The position numbers were made by a program, and so were the translations under genes. Shown here piece by piece: positions 1 to 4,973 of a stretch of 7,081 bases of DNA. The stretch's first letter is position 1. The number at the start of each line of letters is the position of its first letter. The stretch is taken from positions 1 through 7,081 of the forward strand of contig CAMXZF010000032.1 of NCBI GenBank assembly GCA_947253405.1, read 5' to 3'. The DNA is from an uncultured Candidatus Saccharibacteria bacterium (lineage in GTDB: Bacteria; Patescibacteriota; Saccharimonadia; Saccharimonadales; Saccharimonadaceae). The notes under the pieces were generated by a model. That model did not search any database, was not told the DNA's origin, and saw only the letters and a list, made by a program, of their open reading frames with translations.

Positions 1-1289
1 GCTATGTCTAAAAATTTTTTAAAACTAGATGATACGCTGCTGGTTGAGAATATTTCATCTGATGGTATTTCTAGTAGGCCACCTAGAATGCTGTATAAAC
101 CGTCAGCAATCCTAGCTATAGCGTCCATCATTGGGCAGATTATCCAGTCAATACCAGTACCAACGGTACAGGTATCTTTTTCTTCTTTATCATCTTCTTT
201 ATCATCTTCTTTATAGCCATCATGGTTAATTGTAAGCTTGAGCTTATCGCCCGCCTTACATGAAGCTTGGGCCGCGCCGGCTCTGTCATTAATACTTTTT
301 AGCAACTGATCACAAGTCATAGAATCTGGATTACGACTAGAGCAAGCTTTACTTTTTGTACTATTACTTTTATCAAAACCTGCCCCACTAATCGACGCCG
401 GGAATACACGCGGACAAATTTTACTATAATTTGGCGTCTTCTCACCCTGAGAGTTTTTGATTTCACAAGACTTTTCATCAATAATTTTTATATCATTAGC
501 CCAATTGCCTGATTTGGCCTCTTTCTGCGGACCCAAACTAGCCAAGCAAAACTTAGCAAATAAAAAAACCTCATTCTGATATCGCGCCACCGCACGATAA
601 GGCGGTTTATTTATAGATGACGAAATTAAGGTGGGAAGATCATTTACGCTGAAAGCGGCACATTCCTCTGGATGTTCATTTAAGAATTTTTTGATACTCT
701 TAGCAAAGGCGTTCGCATTACTACTTGATTTTTTGAGCGCGTCATTACCTAAAGATAAAGCATTCTGAGAGCAGCTACTGTTACCGCAACTATTAACTGT
801 AACCTTTCCCATATAGCTCTTTAGTAAATTAGCTTTCATTTTACTTTTATATTTTGGATCAGCAGCGCTAAGAAAACTGGGTAAATTACAATCATTAGAC
901 TTAGCGGAAGTGCTGGTGCCATCATAAATGCTATATATTTTGGCGCTAACTTTTGCTCCACTAATATTATTTAGATTGCCGAGTGTAGTTAAACCGTCCC
1001 CTTCTTTAGCTTTTTGACAATAATCATATCCGTAGCCATATTGACCAGCATCTGAGCTTGGTAGGTAAAAATATGGATGGCCGTCAGAACATTTTGGTTT
1101 AACTTTAGCATGAGTCTTTTTTATGGACTCAGCGCAAGCAATCGATTTTCTATAGCCATAATACCTATTAATCTCCCCCTGAATGTTACTACCGGCAGCA
1201 GACACCTGATTTGTGCCGCAGACAAAGCAAAAAGCCACCAAAAATAAAACCGCTAAACTAGATTTTAGTAACTTTCTATAAATACGCAT
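1..1289 (-). CDS. Secreted/membrane protein with Cys-rich ectodomain, possible VirB6/TrbL-like (3' end beyond window)
   Basis: I translated this frame by hand: it is open from the ATG at 1289 to the left edge (429 codons) with no stop, so the gene continues outside the window. The N-terminus is a Sec signal peptide: basic residues R2, R5, K6 and K9, a hydrophobic core at about 12-24, and an Ala-X-Ala-type site after 'NQVSA' (residue 31). The next ~340 residues are predicted extracytoplasmic and carry about 14 cysteines scattered in short motifs, suggesting disulfides. An acidic/lysine linker (residues 360-372, KEDD repeats) is followed by 'GIDWIICPMMDAIARIADG', a hydrophobic/amphipathic stretch that runs to about residue 406. 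A Trp-hydrophobic-Cys-Pro entry followed by '-ADGLYSIL' resembles, from memory, the start of the membrane part of CPR proteins annotated as TrbL/VirB6-like type IV secretion components. That family assignment is inference. The gene has its own promoter just upstream and lies 55 bp after ychF. There is no convincing Shine-Dalgarno, only a short leader. Gene presence is near certain; function is not. Confidence 0.88.
   Translation of the reverse strand, partial: MRIYRKLLKSSLAVLFLVAFCFVCGTNQVSAAGSNIQGEINRYYGYRKSIACAESIKKTHAKVKPKCSDGHPYFYLPSSDAGQYGYGYDYCQKAKEGDGLTTLGNLNNISGAKVSAKIYSIYDGTSTSAKSNDCNLPSFLSAADPKYKSKMKANLLKSYMGKVTVNSCGNSSCSQNALSLGNDALKKSSSNANAFAKSIKKFLNEHPEECAAFSVNDLPTLISSSINKPPYRAVARYQNEVFLFAKFCLASLGPQKEAKSGNWANDIKIIDEKSCEIKNSQGEKTPNYSKICPRVFPASISGAGFDKSNSTKSKACSSRNPDSMTCDQLLKSINDRAGAAQASCKAGDKLKLTINHDGYKEDDKEDDKEEKDTCTVGTGIDWIICPMMDAIARIADGLYSILGGLLEIPSDEIFSTSSVSSSFKKFLDI
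174..212 (-). repeat. In-frame 12-bp tandem repeat encoding KEDD units
   Basis: On the coding strand the unit AAAGAAGATGAT occurs twice exactly (201-212 and 189-200), followed by a degenerate third copy (174-188, KEEKD). It encodes a highly charged flexible linker between the Cys-rich ectodomain and the first membrane-associated segment of the left-edge protein. Because the unit is a multiple of three, slippage would change linker length without breaking the frame. Copy number is too low to call it a phase-variation device. Confidence 0.8.
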
Positions 1290-1304
1290 TTACACTTTAA
1301 TTTT

Positions 1305-1334
1305 ATCATAAGCGGTATGCTTATTGACTAACAA
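1305..1334 (-). promoter_or_regulatory. Promoter of the left-edge secreted protein gene
   Basis: Reading the minus strand, TTGTTA (1334-1329, 4 of 6 matches to the sigma-70 -35 box) is separated by 18 bp from TATGAT (1310-1305, 5 of 6 matches to the -10 box). Initiation about 7 nt downstream of the -10 would fall near 1298, only about 9 nt before the ATG at 1289. The message would therefore be almost leaderless, which fits the absence of a good Shine-Dalgarno. This is predicted from sequence alone. Confidence 0.5.
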
Positions 1335-1341
1335 TCTAGTC
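1308..1341. other. Two adjacent small inverted repeats in the ychF downstream gap
   Basis: ATAAGC and GCTTAT (1308-1313 and 1319-1324, 5-nt loop) form a perfect 6-bp palindrome. GACTA and TAGTC (1326-1330 and 1337-1341, 6-nt loop) form a 5-bp one. Neither is followed by a T-run on either strand, so neither is a normal intrinsic terminator. The first overlaps the -10 box and lies in the spacer of the predicted promoter, so it could be an operator or simply AT-rich chance. It is the only structured DNA between ychF and the next gene. Confidence 0.3.
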
Positions 1342-1344
1342 TAA

Positions 1345-2460
1345 TTAAACATTAAATTTAAATTCAACCACATCGTCTGGTTGCATAATGTAATTTTTAC
1401 CTTCAGTACGAATCTGACCAAGAGAGCGCGCACTAGCTTCAGATCCAGCGCTAATTAAGTCATAATAATTTATAACCTGAGCAGCAATAAATCCGCGCTC
1501 AAAATCACTATGAATAGCACCTGCGGCTTGCGGTGCAGTAGAACCCTTTTTGATCGTCCAAGCTCGCACCTCTTTTTCCCCTGCTGTCAAAAAGGATTGT
1601 AGGCCCAAGATATCGTAAGCCGCTACTATTAGCTGACCAAGACCAGAGGTTTTTACTCCATAACTAGACAGCAATTCTTTGGCCTCAGCTTTAGAAAGTG
1701 ACCTAATCTCGCTTTCTAATTCAGCGCAAACAAAAATTGCTTTTACTGAATTAGCGCTAAGTCCACTAGCCTCTGTTGCTAAATTGGCTAAGCTAGACTG
1801 CCTATCAGTATCTAGTAGTGTGTTCTCATCACAATTGAATAAATAAATTATAGGCTTGGCAGTTAATAGGTTTAAGCCATTAAGTTTTTCCGTCAATTCA
1901 TTAGGATCAAATTCGCTGAACTCTCTTGGTGTTTTGCCTGCCATTAATTCACTTTGAACATAGGTCAAGAAGTCTACTCGCTCTTTCAATTTTGAATCAG
2001 ATTTAGCCTGCTTAATCAATTTAGGTAAATGGTTTTCTATAGTAGCTATGTCCGCCAACATTAGCTCGGTATTAATGACCTCAATATCACCTTTTGGATC
2101 TACCTTACTAGATCCATCCACTCGCTGTATCCTATCGCCCGAAAAAGCTCTGACTACATGACAAATTGCATCACACTCGCGTATATTAGCAAGGAATTTA
2201 TTGCCCAAGCCCTCGCCCTTGCTTGCTCCGGCTACCAAACCGGCCACATCAACAAATTCAACTGTGGCTGGTATGATCTTTTTAGCACCATATAACTTAG
2301 CTAAAGACTCTAAACGATCATCTGGCACTGGTACAATGCCAGTATTAGGCTCGATTGTAGCAAACGGATAATTAGCCGCCAAAGCTGAAGAGTCCGTCAA
2401 AGCATTAAATAGGGTTGACTTACCGACATTGGGCAAACCAACAATCGCAATTTTTAACAT
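1345..2460 (-). CDS. ychF: Redox-regulated/ribosome-associated ATPase YchF (Obg-like, OLA1 family)
   Basis: A 371-residue cytoplasmic P-loop ATPase of the Obg/YchF family, close to the usual ~365. The G1 loop GLPNVGKST is at residues 8-16. The switch II/G3 region is DVAGLVAGASKGEGLGNKFL at 71-90, with leucine in place of a catalytic glutamine as in the HAS-type NTPases. The base-recognition motif is NCDE (209-212), the N-x-x-E form that in this family replaces NKxD and gives ATP rather than GTP preference. A helical coiled-coil insert occupies about 130-195, and a TGS domain fills about 285-369, ending in the family-typical 'DVVEFKFNV'. Family members bind ribosomes and are linked to stress and translation control. 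The ATG at 2460 has AGGGAAAGG about 11 nt upstream. It is the last gene of the cluster, 42 bp after tlyA. Confidence 0.97.
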   Translation of the reverse strand: MLKIAIVGLPNVGKSTLFNALTDSSALAANYPFATIEPNTGIVPVPDDRLESLAKLYGAKKIIPATVEFVDVAGLVAGASKGEGLGNKFLANIRECDAICHVVRAFSGDRIQRVDGSSKVDPKGDIEVINTELMLADIATIENHLPKLIKQAKSDSKLKERVDFLTYVQSELMAGKTPREFSEFDPNELTEKLNGLNLLTAKPIIYLFNCDENTLLDTDRQSSLANLATEASGLSANSVKAIFVCAELESEIRSLSKAEAKELLSSYGVKTSGLGQLIVAAYDILGLQSFLTAGEKEVRAWTIKKGSTAPQAAGAIHSDFERGFIAAQVINYYDLISAGSEASARSLGQIRTEGKNYIMQPDDVVEFKFNV

Positions 2461-2502
2461 TTTACTACCAACCTTTCCCTTACAGTCTGCCTACTCATGT
2501 TT

Positions 2503-3228
2503 TTATAGCTTTTTTAGCAGATAAAAACGTTCTTTATTGCCTTTTACCCCCGAAACAGAGCTGTCAGCTTTATCCAAAATTAAAAATTTTTGCCTTACCC
2601 AAATCTCAAAATTAGCTAGAATTTTACGCCTATCACGATCATTCTTGATTACGCCGCTATTCTTAAGTTTTTTGCCAGCTTCAAACTGAGGCTTTACCAT
2701 AACTAAAAGTAGCGTATCTGACCGCATAAAATTTTTAATTAAGTGCGGCAAAATATCGCGCGCCGATATAAACGATACGTCCATCGTTATTAAATCAATT
2801 TTTTGCTTGGTACGAAAATCTCTAATATCTGTTTTTTCGTGAAGCTCGACCCTATTGTCTAGCCTTAGTTTTGGGTGCATTTGATCTGTGCCAACATCAA
2901 CAGCAATGACTTTTTTGGCGCCACAAGTTAATGCAAAATCAGTAAAGCCACCAGTGGAAGACCCGACATCTAAAACTATTTTGTTTTTAAAGTTTAAACC
3001 TAATGTGTCGGCTACCGACTGTAGCTTTAGACCAGCACGACTAACAAATTGCTTGTCTTGGCTTAATTTAATTTCAGCCGAATAATCTACGAAATAGCCC
3101 GCCTTCTTGATAATTTTGTCATTAACTACCACTTTACCTAGGTGAATATAGCTTTCCGCCTGTGAGCGTGTAGCCACCAAGTTAAGCTTAACTAATGCCC
3201 GATCAAGGCGAACTTTATTGCTTGACAC
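2503..3228 (-). CDS. tlyA: TlyA-family rRNA (cytidine-2'-O)-methyltransferase
   Basis: An S4 RNA-binding domain (residues ~5-50) is fused to an FtsJ/RrmJ-like SAM methyltransferase. Counting from the GTG at 3228 (241 aa), the SAM loop VLDVGSSTGGFTDFAL is at 85-100. The K-D-K-E set is visible as K68 (SRAGLKL), D150 (MDVSFIS), K179 (VKPQFEAGK) and E233 (GNKERF), matching the catalytic tetrad proposed for mycobacterial TlyA. The family 2'-O-methylates cytidines in 23S rRNA, and in some members also 16S rRNA; the older name 'hemolysin' is misleading. The start is ambiguous. In-frame TTG 3258, GTG 3249 (AAAGG 9 nt upstream) and GTG 3228 are all possible. I chose 3228 because S4 domains of this family begin a few residues after the start and it leaves only a 14-bp overlap with efp. 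The product is secure; the exact N-terminus is not. Confidence 0.93.
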   Translation of the reverse strand: MSSNKVRLDRALVKLNLVATRSQAESYIHLGKVVVNDKIIKKAGYFVDYSAEIKLSQDKQFVSRAGLKLQSVADTLGLNFKNKIVLDVGSSTGGFTDFALTCGAKKVIAVDVGTDQMHPKLRLDNRVELHEKTDIRDFRTKQKIDLITMDVSFISARDILPHLIKNFMRSDTLLLVMVKPQFEAGKKLKNSGVIKNDRDRRKILANFEIWVRQKFLILDKADSSVSGVKGNKERFYLLKKL

Positions 3229-3778
3229 GCTCGATATAGCTGCCGTCACGTGTATCAACCTTTATTAAATCACCGTTTTTAATAAAAGCTGGTACCTTAA
3301 TGTTAATCCCCGTTTCAACTGTAGCGTCTTTTTGAACGTTACTGGTAGTATCACCCTTTACCACATCTTCTGTATAGGTGACTGCTAAAGGAACAGAAGT
3401 TGGCAAATCGACTGCAATTACTCGACCGTCAAAAAACTGCAAAACCACTTCGCTACCCTCAGTCATATATTTAGGTACATCTTCAGCGTTTTCTAAACTA
3501 ATTTCAAACTGTTCAAAAGTTTCGGGGTTCATAAAATGAACTTTGTCATTATCGCTATAAAGATATTGTGCATTTTGATTGCTAACATCGGCAGGTTCAA
3601 TTTTTTCTTGACCTTTATAGGTCTTTGCTAAAACTGAGCCATCGATCAAATTTTTTATACGGATATTAACAATCGATCCACCACGCCCCATTACCTTTTG
3701 CTGGTAATCAATCACCCGATAAGGTTTACCGTCAATACTTATGACTCGACCCTTTTTTAAATCTGTTGGACTATACAT
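3215..3778 (-). CDS. efp: Translation elongation factor P
   Basis: 187 residues, the standard length for EF-P, which binds between the P and E sites and relieves stalling at consecutive prolines. An N-terminal KOW-like domain (1-65, 'MYSPTDLKKGRVISIDGKPY') is followed by two OB domains. The C-terminal part ends with the family signature region 'VPAFIKNGDLIKVDTRDGSY' (about 164-183). The loop that reaches the peptidyl-transferase centre reads KVMGRGGS, with arginine at residue 32 where lysine is modified in E. coli (K34) and Bacillus (K32). Arginine at this site is known from EarP-type EF-Ps that are rhamnosylated; whether any modification happens here cannot be told. The start ATG has TAGGA about 5 nt upstream. 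The gene lies 23 bp after rpsR, and its 3' end overlaps the tlyA start region, suggesting translational coupling. Confidence 0.97.
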   Translation of the reverse strand: MYSPTDLKKGRVISIDGKPYRVIDYQQKVMGRGGSIVNIRIKNLIDGSVLAKTYKGQEKIEPADVSNQNAQYLYSDNDKVHFMNPETFEQFEISLENAEDVPKYMTEGSEVVLQFFDGRVIAVDLPTSVPLAVTYTEDVVKGDTTSNVQKDATVETGINIKVPAFIKNGDLIKVDTRDGSYIERVKQ

Positions 3779-3801
3779 GCTATTCCTACAAAACTAATTA
3801 A

Positions 3802-3999
3802 TTAACTGCCTGCTACAAATGGAAGCAAAGCTAAGTGCCTAGCTCGCTTGACAGCTACTGCTAAATTACGCTGCGACTTAGCACTAAGTCCAGTTTTAGA
3901 GCGTGCTTCAATTTGGCCGTAGCTATCAGTATAGCGCCTTAAACTATCTACATCCTTGTAATCAAAATAACGTGGTGAAATCTTCTTGTGTTTTTTCAT
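3802..3999 (-). CDS. rpsR: Small ribosomal subunit protein bS18
   Basis: A 65-residue bS18, somewhat shorter than the ~75 aa of E. coli, with the family core intact: 'FDYKDVDSLRRY', then 'SAKSQRNLAVAVKRARHLALLPFV' spread over residues ~39-62. bS18 binds bS6 on the platform of the 30S subunit. The protein has no cysteine and so lacks the N-terminal zinc-type motif seen in some bS18 paralogs. AAGGA lies 5-6 nt before the ATG. It sits 41 bp after ssb, keeping the classic rpsF-ssb-rpsR order. rplI (bL9), which often follows rpsR in other bacteria, is absent here and efp takes its place. Confidence 0.97.
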   Translation of the reverse strand: MKKHKKISPRYFDYKDVDSLRRYTDSYGQIEARSKTGLSAKSQRNLAVAVKRARHLALLPFVAGS

Positions 4000-4040
4000 A
4001 ATATTCCTTATATCAACTTCATTAAATTATTTGTTCAATT

Positions 4041-4490
4041 TTAAAATGGGATATCGCTTAGATCAATTGGCTCGTCGATTTCGTTAGCGCTCACATCGGC
4101 GCTTTCTTGACCACCCTGTTTCTCGCTAGCGTTGCTACTATTATTGGCATTGCTACCGCGACCATCGTTTACAAAACTAAACTCCTCAACTACAACATCA
4201 ATTGCGCTACGTCGCTTACCGGTATCCTTATCGTCCCAAGTACGTTGTTGCAGGCGCCCGCTAACTAAAAGCTGTCTACCCTTACCTACATACTTTGAAA
4301 TAGTTTCACCCCTAGCTCCCCAAGCAGAGCAGTTGATAAAACTAGTATCTTCTCTACGATTGCCTGATGCATCGTTGTAAACTCGAGAAACTGCTAATGA
4401 AAAGCTAGTTACCGATTGACCTGATGGAGTTGTTCTAGTCTCTGGATCAGCGGTTAAATTACCCATTAAAATTACTTTGTTAAAAGCCAT
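4041..4490 (-). CDS. ssb: Single-stranded DNA-binding protein
   Basis: A 149-residue bacterial SSB. The OB-fold spans about residues 1-110 ('MAFNKVILMGNLTADPETR', 'TSFINCSAWGARGETISKYV', 'KGRQLLVSGRLQQRTWDDKD'), with aromatic residues for stacking on ssDNA (W57 and others). A Ser/Asn/Gly-rich disordered linker (~112-135) follows. The acidic tail ends in 'IDLSDIPF', the conserved tip that docks replication and repair partners. SSB coats ssDNA as a tetramer in replication, repair and recombination. The start ATG is 18 bp after the rpsF stop, with a G-rich stretch (GGGGG) 7 nt upstream rather than a classical AGGAGG. It lies between the bS6 and bS18 genes as in many bacteria. Confidence 0.98.
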   Translation of the reverse strand: MAFNKVILMGNLTADPETRTTPSGQSVTSFSLAVSRVYNDASGNRREDTSFINCSAWGARGETISKYVGKGRQLLVSGRLQQRTWDDKDTGKRRSAIDVVVEEFSFVNDGRGSNANNSSNASEKQGGQESADVSANEIDEPIDLSDIPF

Positions 4491-4508
4491 GTTATACCCC
4501 CGCTTAAT

Positions 4509-4886
4509 TTATTTATCACTTTTTTCTTCACGATTAGCTTCACGCTCTAATCGTTTTTTCTTCTCGGCCTCAATAATCGCCTCTGCCTTTTCGTCTACCT
4601 TAACGATTAAGTGTCTAATAACTTCGTGTGTTATATTTAACACCGCCGAAATCTTCGCTGGTGCTGAAGACGGCAAGTCTAGTCGATAAATATGATAAAG
4701 TGCGTGCGTTTCTTTATCTATTTTATAGGCCAACTCCTTGCGACCCCAATCATCTTCTTTGATAATTTTGCCACCATTTTTATCAATGATGCTACTAATT
4801 TTTTTGAGCACGTCATCTTGATTCGCCTCTAGTTCGGGGCGTATCAAGACCACTAACTCATAACGAACACTCTCGTCTTTTGACAC
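4509..4886 (-). CDS. rpsF: Small ribosomal subunit protein bS6
   Basis: 125 residues. The bS6 core covers about 7-97: 'YELVVLIRPELE', an amphipathic helix, 'GGKIIKEDDWGRKELAYKI' with the family's W-G-x-[RK]-x-L-A-Y signature, and 'HALYHIYRLDLPSSAPAKI'. A charged Lys/Glu tail (~98-125) follows. bS6 pairs with bS18 in the 30S platform. The start is GTG at 4886, fixed by a strong AAAGGAGG 4 nt upstream and by the conserved 'RYELV' beginning. It is the first gene of the six-gene cluster and the one directly behind the predicted promoter and structured leader. Confidence 0.97.
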   Translation of the reverse strand: MSKDESVRYELVVLIRPELEANQDDVLKKISSIIDKNGGKIIKEDDWGRKELAYKIDKETHALYHIYRLDLPSSAPAKISAVLNITHEVIRHLIVKVDEKAEAIIEAEKKKRLEREANREEKSDK

Positions 4887-4890
4887 TAGT

Positions 4891-4898
4891 CCTCCTTT
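4891..4898 (-). promoter_or_regulatory. Strong Shine-Dalgarno of rpsF
   Basis: AAAGGAGG on the minus strand, separated by only 4 nt from the GTG start. It is the best ribosome binding site in the window, and it fixes the rare GTG initiation codon as the rpsF start. Confidence 0.85.
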
Positions 4899-4906
4899 GG
4901 ATTAAA

Positions 4907-4929
4907 GCCACGTTATGTCAAAGCGTGGC
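4907..4929 (-). promoter_or_regulatory. Leader hairpin upstream of rpsF
   Basis: GCCACG (4929-4924 on the minus strand) pairs perfectly with CGTGGC (4912-4907) around an 11-nt loop. It ends 8 nt before the Shine-Dalgarno and lies within the predicted 5' UTR. Leaders of rpsF operons in many bacteria carry structures bound by the bS6:bS18 pair for autoregulation, so position favours a similar role. The CCG element of the known motif is not in this loop, so identity with it is unproven. There is no T-run after it, which argues against a terminator for the gene upstream. Confidence 0.5.
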
Positions 4930-4930
4930 A

Positions 4931-4941
4931 GGTTACTAACC
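4931..4941. other. Small palindrome at the predicted rpsF transcript 5' end
   Basis: GGTTA-C-TAACC is a perfect 5+1+5 inverted repeat on the plus strand. It begins right where transcription from the TATAAT at 4952-4947 should start. It could be a 5'-terminal hairpin that stabilises the mRNA, or an operator site. Its short length makes chance possible. Confidence 0.3.
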
Positions 4942-4946
4942 CTGAT

Positions 4947-4955
4947 ATTATAACA
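4947..4955 (-). promoter_or_regulatory. Extended -10 promoter of the rpsF operon
   Basis: On the minus strand TGTTATAAT is a perfect TATAAT (4952-4947) preceded by the TG of an extended -10 (4955-4954). No recognisable -35 lies 16-18 bp upstream, which is normal for extended -10 promoters. The predicted start is near 4940, giving a ~54-nt leader before the rpsF GTG. It would drive the six-gene rpsF-to-ychF cluster. Confidence 0.65.
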
Positions 4956-4973
4956 TAAATGCCAGACTAGTAC

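Noticed and set aside
4..216. Plus-strand ORF of 70 codons at the left edge
   Set aside because: It is antisense to the left-edge secreted protein gene; its Ser/Leu-rich tail is just the complement of the KEDD repeat.
1200..1289. Lipoprotein signal in the left-edge protein (Cys at residues 21 and 24)
   Set aside because: The residues before either Cys (e.g. C-F-V before C24) do not fit a lipobox, while a good Ala-X-Ala site follows at residue 31.
4000..4040. Internal promoter between ssb and rpsR (TTGAAC-17-TGATAT)
   Set aside because: The -10 matches only 3 of 6 consensus bases in a very AT-rich gap, so it is expected by chance.
4911..4925. TTGACA on the minus strand in the rpsF leader as a -35 box
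   Set aside because: No -10-like hexamer lies 16-18 bp downstream; that spot holds the Shine-Dalgarno. The hexamer is part of the hairpin loop.
4907..4929. GCCACG/CGTGGC hairpin as the terminator of the RCC1 gene
   Set aside because: The stem is short, no T-run follows on the minus strand, and it lies downstream of the rpsF promoter, inside its leader.
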